Shown: one piece after another, positions 24,701 through 35,475 of the stretch
Position numbering within the stretch: position 1 is the first letter of the stretch
Layout of the letters: every line of letters starts with the position of its first letter
Source: Norana najaformis
Taxonomy: Eukaryota; Annelida; Clitellata; Crassiclitellata; Hormogastridae
DNA length: 64,000 nucleotides
Direction of reading: 5' to 3'
NCBI GenBank assembly: GCA_964023275.1
Contig: OZ029918.1
Coordinates: forward strand, 31,366,225-31,430,224
The notes under the pieces: generated by a model
Told to the model about the DNA's origin: nothing
The model's input: only the letters and a program-made list of their open reading frames with translations
Database searches by the model: none
Translations under genes and position numbers: made by a program

Positions 24701-27700
24701 AAAACATTTCTTATGGCTAGTTGGAAATGGCAAGCACACAGGATTCAAACCGTCTCCAAGTAGGTCACGATGTGTGCACTTTGAACAAGTCTTTCACACT
24801 CTGTGGCTTTAACATTTTTGTCCAGATAACCTTAAATTATCTCCCAACTGGACTTCGCTTATCCATGGCCAAATACAATATTTTTAGATCGCTTTATAGC
24901 TTACATAAGTTCAATTTAACAAAAATATAAGAAGTAACAGATCGCTTTACTCAAAAGTATCAAACCAGAAGTTTAAAATGGAAGCATAAATTTTATATAA
25001 CTCATTTATTATTAGTATAAGTTAAAATTTATATAGCACATTTACAATTTGTACTCAGGTTCAAGAAACTATTTGGCCAAATACGAATAAACTATTCAGA
25101 GCACTATTCAGTCCAACTATTTGGAACAGCTTTTCTAATGACACAATTATAACAATACCATTATTAATAATACAGTTATTTATAATACAATTCTACCTGT
25201 TGATTGGTGTGGCATAAAGCCAGTTTGAGCAAAGACTCCTTAGAAAGAGATTCCTTAACCAATTCAACATTGGAATAAGGTGCTGTGTCAAGAATTCCAC
25301 CAGACTTTGCATACTTCAGACATGTGACGAGCGCTCCAAGTCGGCCGTCATCCAATGCTTCAAGCAAAAGAGCCACAGCATTACAATAAAACTCTGGATG
25401 TCATTTAATGTCAATAAGCTTATTTGTGTATTGAATAATTAGTCAGAACTTGTTTTTATCCTTGTTAGATATTAAGGAAATCATAGCTTAGCTGAACTTG
25501 AACATTTTTTGATTTTTGCCTGACATTGCTTCATGTTTAAGTAATGTATACCTGTATAGCTTCATTACACAGCTGTGTTAATAGCTACCTCCTTTGCTAC
25601 TGGTGGCCCTAATTAAAACAGGATTCTGTCCCTTCTGGGTGTTGTTCCCCTTGCATCCTGTTTAGCTGTACAGCATTTATAAGATGCATAATCCTTGACT
25701 TGGTATCAATAAAGAGATGAAAGGAGACGATGAGCATTTGTTTAGCTCCTGTCTAACAAAGGCACTTTATAAATGGCACCACAAAACTCAGGATGAGTTC
25801 AAGCAAAGTCGTAAAATCCAAGATAAGGAGATGATGACAACTCCTTTAACGGTGGCAGGAGAAAATATTCTAATGGGACCTGTCATAACTGTGTCCAGGT
25901 TTAATTCTACGTGACAACATTGACAAGCTTGAAATTGTCTGGCCATTACTTTACATTACAGGAGAATTTTTAGTCCTCTTACTAACTAAGATCAACTTGT
26001 CTGTAACACATATTTATTCTTAAGTAATTTATTCGTTAAGTTGTTCAACACTACAAAGAGGATTTATACTATGTTTATGTTTCTCAATTCTCACTTAGAT
26101 AAAATAATCTCAAAGAAATTTTGAAAAAATGAATAAAAGAGATAGACAGATAAATTCAGACAACAAGATACAGAGATAAAATAGACAAAAATAAAACGAA
26201 GCAACTCACGGTCAACTGACAACAGTTTAGTGCAGATGTATGAAAGCGAACGAGGACAACGCAACAGAAGATTCGGAACAATGTACTATCACAAAACAAA
26301 TATATATTAAAACAATCACAAAACAAATATATATTAAAACAATCACAAAACAAATATATATTAAAACAATCACAAAACAAATATATATTAAAACAATCAC
26401 AAAACAAATATATATTAAAACAATCACAAAACAAATACAGTCAATTACTAATAACAGTCCACATTCAATCAAAGCACTGCCAGTCCAACAATTAACTTTC
26501 ACTATATGTATACACGCATGCAAGCTAGTACATATGTATGTATCTATACACTCAATATAGCACTGTTCAAGTACCTTACAAAAGTCCTGTCATGTAATGC
26601 AATGTATTGCAATACAATGCAATGTGATGTTACTAGACAGTCATACAGCGCCGCCTAAGTACCTGAGAAAGGTGCATCCACCAGCCCACATTCTCATTTA
26701 GGCTGTCAAAAAGCATTTTTCATCAATACACATATACAAACCAGTACTATTTATATATGACCAATGTACTCACAAAATGGCAAAAACGTTGCATAACATG
26801 AATGCATACATACAGTAGGCCTAATGTGACTGGGAATAAGGATTCCAATAATAGTTCAGCTGTATAACAAGATATTGTTATAAATGACTTCATTACGCTT
26901 GCCATGGCTCCGAAACAAATCACTTTAAAAAGGCTTCAGTGTACAGCGAAAATTCCTAAACTATGGTGTGAAGTTTCTTACCTCAATTACGCTCGACTTC
27001 TGAGACTCACTTCCTCGAATGAGAAATTCTAGGATTGCATCCACCCACGTTTCACACCATTTCTTAAACTTCTCCTCATCTGAAGTGTTTCCTTTTTCCG
27101 CATTCAGTTTAACACCAAGTTCGGAGTAATGGCTGACGTAAAGTTTCTCCAGAAACTCACCAACCTACAAAGGAATGCACAAAATGGGGCTTCCAAAATT
27201 ACTTCCAGCCCACCATAAAATTAGTCCCAAAATGTGAGCACACACATAAGCACACATAATAGGAAAATTGTAAATGATTATTACCTACAGATATATATAT
27301 ATATATATAGACAGATATATATATAAGGCTAGCCATGGTTCCTGGTCCATTTAGTACAGTTAGGGGTTGACAGTCGATCGGTGGTCCAATGAGTATATTT
27401 AGTAGCGGGGAGAGGAGGAAAAGAGGGGGAAATGGGGAGCAATATAGGATTTCCACTCAGGTGCAGATGTCCTGCACAGAATAGGCTAGAATAATATGAA
27501 AGCATGAAAGAATGAGTTAGTAAAATTAAACGACATACGTGGCAGGCCATAGTCTGATCCCGTACGGCAGCAAGCAGCAATTGGGGCAGGTTGGCACACT
27601 GACTCAGAAAAGCCGAAGCTCCAACAGCGCTCGCTAAGCAACTGAGTGGGCCATACTTCGATTTAAGGGACCACTCCAATTCCATTAACGACTTCATAAG

Positions 27701-30700
27701 GTTCAAGAGGAACGGACTTTGTCGTGAATCTGAAATATTTCACATAAGCAGAAAACCAATTGTTATTTTCAGAATATCAATCACATAATCTTTTTCATGG
27801 TGCTGTATGGTGGTCTCTTCAGAAGTGCACTGGGTCTGTAATCCAATGATTACGGGTTCCTGGCTGCTGCGTAGACTCCATATAATGACCCTGGACAAGG
27901 CATTCATGTACACTTATCTCACATCTCAAATTCCGGTTTGCATACTAACTGCAATAAATAAAGTTTTAAAATTTTCATCACTGCAAATGTTATGTCCATT
28001 ACCCTTCCAACTTCATAAATCCTCTGGGAACGGTCTTCCATTGGGTTTACATACTGCTTCATGTAACTCTGTTCATAATTGGCCTACCATAAAATGCACT
28101 TGTTTAGATCAGTTACATGGCCATGAGCATTTGTGAGGTAAAAGGCACTATATTAAGTGTCGTGACACACACATACATCATGATACATGCATTATACCAC
28201 TGTATTTTATAACTGTTTAGTCCGCTGTTTGCATCGATGTTACCTTCTTTTGTTGTCGCAAGATGGCAGCTAATAACCTGCTCAAAGATGACTCGAGCTT
28301 GATGGCGTATAACCTGAAACAGTAGACAATCATATTACTGCCAAGGTCAGTTACCAGGTAGGGTAAGGTAAAGTAAGGTAAAACCAGATAGGCAAAGGTA
28401 AGGCTAGGTGAGGTAGTAAAGGGTATTCACCCATTTATGTGTTCATAATAGGAAATTGAAATGCTAAGGATTCAGCTTAAAACACACAAACCATTAATTG
28501 ATTAACTAATTTCATTCACTAGTCTCTTCTCTCCAGAAATACTGTGTCTGTAAATAAATCCTAGACAAGAGCATGTATTACCATTATCGTGAAGTACTTA
28601 TAAGAATTTGACTAGAGCTTACATCAATGGGATCATCCCAGTGAAGCCTCGAGTACCTCAAGAGATCCGCTGGAAGACTGGCCGAGCCGTGCAACTGCCT
28701 TTTGAGATGCTCTGAACTGCTGAAAGCACTGCTGGACTCAGCCACTAATCTGAGTCACAAATCAAGATCAGGCAGCTGTCAAATAACTCATTAACTGACA
28801 ATGATTTGTTGTCATTATGTTCAGTTAATTGACAACTGAACCATTACATCATAACACGTTTGCGTTCTGAAGCTGAATTCCTGTTATTTTTTTTATTCAT
28901 GTTTCAGTGTGAACAATACAGTAAATGTAACGTATCTGTTTATACATTACACAGATGATCCAGTAACATTTTGTGGTGCAAATAAGTGTATTTACACCCA
29001 CCACGGCATACACACATACACTGTTTTGCACAACTCTACAGAAACTCTTCAGAAGCAAGGTCTTAAGGTGAAGCGTCTTCTAGTTGAAGCACAAGCAACA
29101 GTTTCACAACAGAACAATCCTTCACATTATAAATCACGTTAAAAAATAGAAAAATAGTAAACATAATTTAGATTAATTACACCACAACTCCAAACAGAAA
29201 AGATACAAAGCAAATTTAGAGCATGACATCATACTAACCGAATTTTGGTGGCAAGAAGAACAAGCGTTCTTGAGTAAACGAGCTTAGCATTCTTCTCTGC
29301 GACTCTAAATTATAAACCCCAAACAAAATAAGACACAGCCAATTACAAAATATTACGTGACATAATTTATTTTTTCATTTATTATCACGGTAAACCCGAA
29401 TCTGAGGGGCGAGACAAATGTGCATGCCCTGTCCAAATCATTACACGGAGTCCACTCTGCAGATGCGAACTTGCAGTCAATAGAACACGACCCAGATTGT
29501 ACTTCCAAATTGACCATTTTGCTAAACTAAACAGTTCTTTTGTGGGCATATCATCCAAAAGTATTTCACTCTGCTGATGGTCCACTGAACAGAGTGCTAA
29601 TGAGCAAGGTCAAGCCTCAACTGAGACAATCATTGCGTATGGACTTTGAACAAGTTTTATTACATACTTAGCATTATTAATGCCTCATTATTAAACTATG
29701 ACATAATCACTGGACCTACTATATCAACCCTAAAAGCACCATAACTTCTGATGAAAGCACAGACTCTTTCCAGTTTAGACATCCATAATACAAAACAAAA
29801 ATCCATCATATTTCCACTGGAAATCCAAACTGTTCTGGCTGCTGCACAAGAAACATTTCGGCTAACCTTAAGACGCACCTTATCAAACTGTTAGACAGCC
29901 ATTTCCAGCAATTTTGAGAGGTACAGTACTTAAAAGTCACTCTATAAATTTTCTGATACATACAAATGTGTTGTTACCAAAACCTTCAGGCACATACAAT
30001 CGTGCTTACCTTGGCATAAGGTGCAGCAGTTGTCTTCCAAGGCAATCAACAAGAAAGGATTCCTCTTCCTCTTCATCAGCAATCAAATCGGGCACATCGA
30101 AAACTGCCAAAATCCCGTTAAGTAAACAGATCCTGGACTCAGTGGGAAGGGCAGACAAATTCTTTTCTTCAAAACACTTAACTAAAAAGTCACTAGAAGT
30201 GAGATCAGCGTCTCTCTCCAAATCCATGCCAATCAGATATTTGGTTGTCTGCAAAAGAAGGAGGCCCAGGTCATATTACACACTCGTCTTCATGAAGTTC
30301 ACTGGAAATTTTTACTTGGATTTCCATTTCACCAGTGTTTCTGATAACTACCACGAAACCCGTTACTTGTTTAGTGCCTGTTCATTTGGACATAGCATTT
30401 CAATGCCATTCCATTCAGGGGCTATTTTCTGACCACAGAATTAATACGGCTAATATTTCCAGCTAGATAGATCTAGCACATCGGATTTGTTTTGCAGAAA
30501 AACAAATCATTGACCAAATGTTGATAAATCTGGCCATTAAATAGCAATAACCAGCATTCATACAAAAGTTTCAGTCAAGCTATTAAGCTACATGTATCTA
30601 AGAAACAAAATGTCTTATATGGAGGTTAAATTTTAAATTTAAGGTTCCCTTGGTATCATAGACATCAACGTTCAATAAGTTTACTAACAACACCACTAAA

Positions 30701-33700
30701 CATACACCACTAAACATTTTTTAAAGTAAGCTGATATATTTCTAAATGTGGCCAAAATTTAAATTGCTCAGATGGCAGGGCTGGAATTAAAACAGAGAAC
30801 TTTTACCTCAGCCAGTAAATGGTCTCGAGCAAACCACCTGATCAACAATGGAAAATACATGCCAGCAGCCGTGTGGCAGTCCACCACGAAACTGTCTAAA
30901 CAAAATCAGAATGAATGAAAAAACTACATGCTAATGTATTTTGAAAACTGTGCATATTATTTTACGTTTAAATTTTAAATTGTAAAATTTTATTAATAAG
31001 GTTAATTAGTCATGTACCATAACGTTTCGCATAAGACCTTTTCAGTTACTTAGTTACTTATTTACGATGCCAATGACAATTCAAGAACCTTATTATGACA
31101 ATTTCAACTACAAAATTTATTCAAAAAGCTCTTACTGAACACCAAAGCTATAATCAACACAATACTTACATCAGCATTCATATAACAAGGAGTTAAAGGG
31201 TGAGAAATCTAGACAGGATGATCTGTATTCTAAAAGGTCAACCCACCCAGTTGCTCTAAGTACCGTACACTGCAACTTAGATCAACATACATCATTATAA
31301 CAGAAACTAGCAAAAAGCTTTTAAAGATATTATGAATGAAAATATAGCATAAAATAGCATAGAGATTACCATTCAAAAGAACAGCATAGATGTTGTTTGT
31401 AACAGACAGAAGAGCAGACAGAAGTTGGTTGCTTCTGCCATCTTCCAAAAAAGATCCTACGTTTTGAGATATGGACTTCTGAATCAGCTTATTGAGCAAC
31501 TGCACCAAAAGAAGGATGTCTGCCATGGCTGTATTTCTATCTGTAGGGCTCTGAAACAGCCTTGATACATCAATGAAAACAAAATTAATAAAGCAAAAGT
31601 ATTAAAACTCAGCACCACAAAGCATACATTTTTAAAACTAAAACAAGAGGCACAAAACACTTTATCCAAATTAATTTTCTGCAACAAATGTAATTAATTA
31701 TGATGCCGACTACACTAGAATCTCTTTATAATGCTGTCTTTGGGAGTCACATCAATTACCTTGTCCATGTTCCTAACTGTGCTATAACAAGTCTTCTGTG
31801 TATCAGAAATTCATGTAGCATATGACATTTGGTGGAGGATATTATAATCTCCAAACAATAACACTGTAAAGACTATATCCTCTTTTGTCCTAAACATTGC
31901 TGTTTTGTGCCATACTCTTTGTCTATTTGCACAACTAATTTAAATATTTCTACTCTGCCTGCTGCTAATAATATCAAAAGCCAACAACAGATTTCAACAT
32001 ACTGCACTTATAGATCACATTTCTTTACGGTTACTATTTACACAAACCAAATGGAGGAAGATTAGTCTCTTAAAGAGCATACAGCCATAGCTACTAGACT
32101 ATCACACCACAGACAGGAAAAAATTAACAGTACAAACCAACACTGAAACTAAAGACTCAAAAATCAGCCGACCAACTGACACAAATGGCCTACCTGATTC
32201 CGCTAACAGAATGCTGTAAACATCGTGAGAGGAAGCAGAACACTGAAAAGTAATTGAAAAGTTTTAATTTGAAAGTTTTCCTGAATTTGTATTACCATAC
32301 GTTGTCCGCTAAAATGAAAGTGAAAAAGCTGTTGAGCCTAAATACGTTTTTAAACATAAAAATGTATCAATGAACCAAAGGCAATGAAATCAAACCAGGA
32401 AAGAGACATTACCATGATTTTGTTCACCACACCTTAAAAACTGTTTACTAAATTATTTTCAAATGGTTAATGCTGTAAGTATTGTTTACAGGAGAAATTT
32501 TTCATATTCACATAAAATCCAGTAACCAGATAAGTATTGCCCTATTTCCTGGTAGCACCCACGTAAATAAGGTCTGCTCCTCATGCATCAAAACTACAAA
32601 AGAATATAAGCTTACGTACCACATGAGCTGCAATCAAGAATCTCATCTAAAACATAACAAAACGAAAGGTTAAAAAGTTTGTGCCATGCACAAAGATTTT
32701 TCAAAGTAACGTGATAGCTGAGCAGTCACACCATATGTTTTTAAATTCAAAGCACAAATTCTATCTAATTTAATCTAATCTAATGACTTCCTTAGCACTG
32801 TTATCATAATGCACAAAGCACTAATCGATGGTCGCTTAAATAGAACTTGCAGTCAAAATCATAATCTCTTAGAGAAGCCTGGTCAAAAACTGACAAGTCA
32901 GAGAAATCAGAGTCATGCTATGGTGGGTAAATGTTATACAATAGGATTCAAAATATTGTTGTTAACTTTATGTTGTTAAGCACAGCATACGAACCTGATT
33001 TTACACCCCAAGTTTTGAAAACAAATAAGGGCAAAGAGTGAGCTAAAGACCATGACTTTATTATTATCTAAATGCTGAAGTTTGAAACAAGCGCACAAGT
33101 AAGAGCTATACCTGAACATTTTACATTTTCTGCTACACCTGAAAATTTACAGTACAATTTACGCTAGGTTTTAAATTTACACTAGGTTTTACAGCAGAGA
33201 AGCAAGTACACTGAAATTGTACAATATAGCTTGCAGAATTTCTATGATGCCAATTGCAGATCGCCAGACATTTTCTTACCAAACTTAAAATAATCAAACA
33301 CCAAGGAGATTCTGAGAAGTACATCTCTAACGTCATTGCAGCTCCGAACCAAGTCAACTGTACAAGTCTGGATCACCGACTCTCGGAGCTTTCCAAAAAT
33401 CAGTTCCGGCCAGGAAGCTGCCAGCGTCACAAGTGATCTAGAATGAGAAACAGCCATGCTCAATTTAAAATAGCCAAGGACCACTGTATAACAATCAGAT
33501 ATATGAGAAGGGTGATCACAGAAACTGTGCAAGGACCGGTTCTAGAGTTGAAAGGTCATTCAGCTGAAGCAAAAACAATTTAAACAAAAGCAAGGCAACA
33601 GCTGGAACATTTACTTTTACATTTAGTTAATGCCAGGCCCACCCAGTGAGAGCTTTTGTCAGCTGACTCTTCACAGGTAAATTCCAGTAAGCATCAAGCA

Positions 33701-35475
33701 GAAGTTCAATCTTCTTCTTTGACTGCTCTGTTTGATCATCTTTACGAAGACCCGCTGTCACCTAAAGACAAAGAGAATACAATATCATCTAAAGTACAGA
33801 CATGAAAACATGGCATGACAAACAGGTGTAATTGCCCATAAGATATTCAATAGATAGCATATGACTTAAACTTCATGTAGTCTGTGTTTTTGGACCCCTT
33901 CTAGAAGATACTCCCTTGTGATTGCTAAGAAGCCACAAAGATGCAGCTCTGGATACACTTTTGGGCCTCCAGAGGATACAAAGATGCCACATGAGCCTAT
34001 TCCAATTTCATCAGGCTCCTACGGCTTCTTCTTTTGCAGATTTGAACTCAGGTCACCACAGATGCATTGATGAGGAGCAATGGACCAATGTTCTTGTTGC
34101 ACTCCTTGTCAGTACCCAGCTAAGGCCGGGAAGGCTAATGATCCAACCATCGGAGCGAATTCTACAATAAATCCTAATCATGTTCCATATTAGCTGCATA
34201 CGATAGAAGAAGAAGCACTGATGAAGCAAGGTCAATACGTTTCCCACAAATAAGAACAAAGCTTTGGTGAAATCACCAATAGGTATCAAGTGTTGCATAC
34301 CGATTTGAGGGCAGCCAACTGCGACGGAAGATCAGGTGACTGAACAAAACTCCACAGCAGATCATCTTTAGACAACTCTGGATCAAACAAAACACGCATA
34401 TACCCATAGCAAAACAACTCCTCTATACCTTTCATCTTCTTCTAGCTTTTTATGCTTATTCAATTTGTCAGCTAGCATATGCCCTACTATCTAAAATCAT
34501 AGTTTCATCTTCACTTAAAACAAGTGTCAAATAACATTTATTAGAGTAAGAACTGACAAAGTGGATGAAACTAAGTCTGTCCAATCAGAGCATTTATTCA
34601 TATCAGAATTTCATATTCAGATTCTAAATTAAAGGTGGTTTCATTATACACTGGTTATTTTGGGCCTGCATACTAATGTAGCCAGTGTCTCATAATAAAA
34701 TCCCTTTACTTCCCACAAAACCAGTATATCAGCCCTTATTCAAACACCCAAAAGCTGTTACAAATGCCATCATATGTCATCGAATTACTCCATCATATAC
34801 ATTGCATGCCTGAGGTATGTCTAGACACAGCGTCTTCTACCATCCGTAAGGGACTGCTTGGCACTGGGATTCGTGTGTTGTGAGCCTCGTTGCCTGTCTA
34901 AGCTCCTCTTCTTTATAGCTACATGGTCCAAGAACTCTGAACATGGTGTCTATTATTAACTCTCGCAGCGAATCCAACCTCCCTCGATATCGGGCTTGGG
35001 TTGGGCATATCATTAGATTTGTAGTGCCTGTGGTTAGAAGAGTATTTTCCGATGTATACATGATGATCGGAACCCCCTCCTACAGCTGACCAACAGTCAT
35101 CACTTAGCGCAAGATGAGCCTAAATTTAAGCAACTACGCGTTGATCTATACAGTTAGCATACAGCTGCACCAAGTGAATGCGGACTGATGAAAATGATGA
35201 TACAACACTTTTTTTATTGATTCCAACAACACCAACAATAATACAATAATTTCACGTCCTCCAGCCGTTAAATAGCCATCCAGTTTTATGAGAACGAACA
35301 GCAAATACCCATCCATCCATCCATCCTTTCAATCATTGCATTATCGCTCAAACGTAGTGCGATCCATCATATCGGGCGTATAATGTCAGCTTGACGAACC
35401 TGTCAGCAACTGCTTTGACTTTCCTGTCAGTATGATGGCAGCAGGAGCCACATCTTTGCGCTTCTTTACACCCAT
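8610..35475 (-). CDS. THADA: THADA (tRNA 2'-O-methyltransferase partner, DUF2428 protein)
   Basis: Large HEAT/ARM-like solenoid. Yeast Trm732 and human THADA partner the Trm7/FTSJ1 methyltransferase for ribose methylation at tRNA position 32; insect and mouse THADA also affect the SERCA calcium pump (family knowledge). The start, MGVKKRKD at 35475, matches the vertebrate N-terminus MGVKKKK. About 35 exons total roughly 1,940 codons against about 1,950 in human. Diagnostic segments: RHRGAFELAYAGF and LCSTRRSAGVPFYIQ (DUF2428 core), HARNILRALFRDTRLGE, VRNSSTLLFSSLITRIFGVK and RLDALGLVCE. Splice phases are consistent throughout except around 34300-34471. Exon coordinates are given in the block entries below. 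Introns carry a tRNA-derived SINE, two minisatellites and many retroelement tails. Identification is very secure; some exon edges may be off by a few bases. Confidence 0.95.
9110..9245 (-). repeat. Family A retroelement tail
   Basis: Minus-strand copy of a unit whose plus-oriented form reads CGATTGATGCCTTGTGCATT, then a CTATAGAAGTCATTAGATTA-like end. Further copies: 17155-17350, 18430-18620, 23683-23830 and 32765-32940 (minus), and 15860-15940, 39470-39535 and 62990-63060 (plus). Most lie in THADA introns. Confidence 0.65.
10228..10275 (+). repeat. Retroelement tail remnant, AAGGCGCTATATAAA type
   Basis: Short copy of the common 3' block, followed by GTAAGTATGTATGC, a decayed ATAC-type tail. 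In a THADA intron. Confidence 0.45.
10620..10905 (+). mobile_element. CR1/L2-like LINE 3' end (family C)
   Basis: Broken reading frame still shows LHWLP followed by the KILLLT-type segment typical of the end of CR1/L2-group reverse transcriptases, then APP, and ends SSEFLLKWRYI before the stop. It is followed by an ATTACA-type tail. Antisense to THADA, in an intron. Other family C ends: 13786-13858, 17575-17735, 39965-40090, 42505-42570 and 60500-60570 (plus), and 38355-38405 and 47320-47420 (minus). Confidence 0.75.
11345..11610. repeat. Family F interspersed repeat, copy 1
   Basis: Shares blocks with 14108-14345 in the same order: CCCCTGAGCCAGCAATAG, AATCCCAAGATCCTGGA, TTTACTTCCCAGCTTA, CAGCAGACTCAAACTCGCA. 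About 250 bp, non-coding, in a THADA intron. Read on the minus strand, the GAGTTTGAGTCTG segment could be a decayed B box, so a SINE origin is possible. Confidence 0.6.
11620..11642 (+). repeat. (TAA)n microsatellite
   Basis: A run of TAA units directly after the family F copy at 11345, possibly its tail. Confidence 0.8.
13786..13858 (+). mobile_element. LINE family C 3' end
   Basis: TTCTTGAAGTGGCGCTTTAT followed by AAATGTCAGATTACAATTAC; same end as the copy at 10620. In a THADA intron, antisense to the gene. Confidence 0.7.
14108..14345. repeat. Family F interspersed repeat, copy 2
   Basis: Matches 11345-11610 in block order and orientation (CCCTTGAGCCAGAAAT, CCTGGACACGGGGCGAG, TTTACTTCCAAGCTTATGCT, CAGCAGGCTCGAACTTGC). 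It stops about 45 bases before the THADA exon at 14389. Confidence 0.6.
15354..15379. repeat. (TA)n microsatellite
   Basis: Uninterrupted alternating TA run of about 26 bases in a THADA intron. Confidence 0.9.
15640..15940 (+). mobile_element. LINE 3' remnant with family A tail
   Basis: A decayed reverse-transcriptase end (LLHQNLRL-type, then a stop) followed by CGATTGATGCCTTGCGCATT, GCGCTATAGAAGTC and ATCGGATTAGAT. It ties family A tails to a LINE-like coding end. It lies just left of the THADA exon at 15983, antisense. Confidence 0.5.
16795..16945 (+). repeat. Family D retroelement tail with ATAC-type repeat
   Basis: TTTGAGAGGTAATAAAAGGA, then GCTATATTAAGTGTATTGAC and a long imperfect CATACATA tract. 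Same end type as 28010-28200, 37925-38015, 41430-41530, 43695-43765 and 58690-58800. Confidence 0.65.
17155..17350 (-). repeat. Family A retroelement tail
   Basis: TCTAATCTGGAAACTTCTAC, then ATGCACAAGGCATCAATTGA; same unit as 9110 in the same orientation. Confidence 0.6.
17575..17735 (+). mobile_element. LINE family C 3' end with coding remnant
   Basis: Reads SLPRFHKRLKTILFDYVF, a reverse-transcriptase C-terminal motif of the KT-LF type, then GSASEEI and a GGCGTTTTATAAAT end with an ATTACAGTTA tail. Confidence 0.7.
18430..18620 (-). repeat. Family A retroelement tail
   Basis: ATAATGCACAAGGCATCAAT at the start, then GGTCAGAGAAACCAGAAATT, the block also seen at 32765-32940. Immediately left of the THADA exon at 18670. 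Confidence 0.6.
18975..21183 (-). CDS. THADA: THADA DUF2428 core exons
   Basis: Exons 20825-21183, 20049-20436 and 18975-19217 encode the conserved centre (about residues 815-1145). Seen in order: DGDGLQDLFSAGLQLAQSP; RPMYPTLHCIRYIL; VEEWRRLVDRL; an acidic linker of variable type; VVCGWRSIKEVSLILGQL; RHRGAFELAYAGF; LCSTRRSAGVPFYIQ. The exon ending in AG at 20825 joins in phase to the T that opens the exon at 20436. A 60-codon open frame at 20608-20790, in the intron between them, was left out because every usable acceptor breaks the phase. Confidence 0.92.
19283..19440 (-). repeat. Family E SINE-like element
   Basis: Minus-strand copy: GTAATCATAATCATAG tail, then TTTCTACAATGCCCAATGAA and CTCAGTCAAAACAAAATCGA. 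It lies about 65 bp from the DUF2428 exon 18975-19217, on the acceptor side. Confidence 0.7.
19953..19987. repeat. Short direct repeat CCCGCTTCATATAAGA x2
   Basis: Two adjacent copies of a 16-17 bp unit in a THADA intron. The text resembles mariner/pogo-type ends but no partner end was found. Confidence 0.7.
22185..32242 (-). CDS. THADA: THADA N-terminal solenoid exons
   Basis: Minus-strand exons, in transcript order: 32194-32242 (short, least certain), 31370-31548, 30807-30895, 30010-30248, 29239-29304, 28623-28749, 28244-28313, 27539-27729, 26982-27164, 25197-25391, 24437-24592, 23836-23946, 23432-23561 and 22185-22333. Each starts after a YAG- or GAG-type acceptor and ends at a GT donor; reading phase carries through. 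Landmarks: WSLKSKYGPLSCLASAVGA, IRLDALGLVCEHNKTTEVV, LFIRLRDSGQ and PVRTSALAILSMLCHIVG. The 31370-31548 and 25197-25391 exons keep phase only if the second AG of a CAGAG acceptor is used. Confidence 0.85.
22408..22635 (+). mobile_element. tRNA-derived SINE with CAT-repeat tail
   Basis: Good internal pol III promoter: A box TGGTGTAATGG at 22421-22431 and B box GGTTCGAATCT at 22464-22474, spaced as in a tRNA. Then a body with GCGACCTTGGACAAGTTGCT (also seen in family B) and CCATTGGC-like text, ending in a (CAT)n run at about 22610-22630. In a THADA intron, antisense to the gene. The His-rich frame across the tail is an artefact. Confidence 0.8.
22703..23170. repeat. 25-bp minisatellite, about 18.7 copies
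   Basis: Unit of 25 bp containing ATTCCAGAACAATGATCAAC, repeated almost perfectly. The only variant seen is A to G in CTATTCC, at 22830 and 23005, exactly seven units apart. No spacers, so it is not CRISPR-like. It directly follows the tRNA-derived SINE, in the THADA intron between the exons 22185-22333 and 23432-23561. Confidence 0.97.
23683..23830 (-). repeat. Family A retroelement tail
   Basis: TAACTTCTATCACACCAGTG, then CATGCACAAGGCATCAATTG; it ends just before the THADA exon at 23836. Confidence 0.55.
26289..26438. repeat. 27-bp minisatellite, about 5.6 copies
   Basis: AT-rich unit containing CACAAAACAAATATATATTA, nearly perfect. Because 27 is a multiple of three, it opens spurious frames on both strands. 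THADA intron between 25391 and 26982. Confidence 0.95.
28010..28200 (+). repeat. Family D retroelement tail
   Basis: CATTTGTGAGGTAAAAGGCA, then CTATATTAAGTGTCGTGACA and a decayed ACAT-type tail. Antisense in a THADA intron, ending about 45 bases before the exon at 28244. Confidence 0.6.
29810..29945 (+). mobile_element. LINE 3' end fragment
   Basis: Shares AAATCCAAACTGTTC and AAGACGCACCTTATC-type text with 47030-47165. In frame it gives a KT-x-L-type reverse-transcriptase end (NLKTHLIKL). Antisense, ending about 65 bases before the THADA exon at 30010. Confidence 0.6.
32765..32940 (-). repeat. Family A retroelement tail
   Basis: TCTAATTTAATCTAATCTAA tail, then ATAATGCACAAAGCACTAAT and GACAAGTCAGAGAAATCAGA. 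In a THADA intron. Confidence 0.6.
33280..35475 (-). CDS. THADA: THADA N-terminal exons
   Basis: Exon 1 coding part 35400-35475 (MGVKKRKDVAPAAIILTGK and on, donor GTTCGT). An exon ends on the right at 34471 (ADKLNKHKKLEEDE, in phase with exon 1) and a downstream open segment reaches 34301 (LFDPELSKDDLLWSFVQ, in phase with the next exon). These two parts are in different frames, so a tiny intron or a one-base error lies between about 34370 and 34425. Then 33643-33761 (VTAGLRKDDQTEQSKKK) and 33280-33437 (SLVTLAASWPELIFGKLRE). An ATG at 34435 opens the second frame, with a stop just upstream, and could be mistaken for the start; the THADA-like N-terminus at 35475 is the better choice. Confidence 0.75.

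Noticed and set aside
26156-26560. Three open frames of about 92-106 codons on both strands
   Set aside because: All arise from the 27-bp array; repetitive, without start context or homology.
29914-30432. 172-codon plus-strand frame
   Set aside because: It lies across the THADA exon 30010-30248 on the other strand; the THADA reading is spliced, in phase and homologous.
31700-31800. Possible THADA exon at 31760-31795 with a good GTAATT donor
   Set aside because: The exon would be in-phase neutral but adds no THADA-like sequence, and the area resembles a mariner/pogo-type end.
34433-34435. ATG as the THADA start codon
   Set aside because: The upstream exon at 35400-35475 encodes an N-terminus matching vertebrate THADA; starting at 34435 would omit it, although the frame problem there is unsolved.
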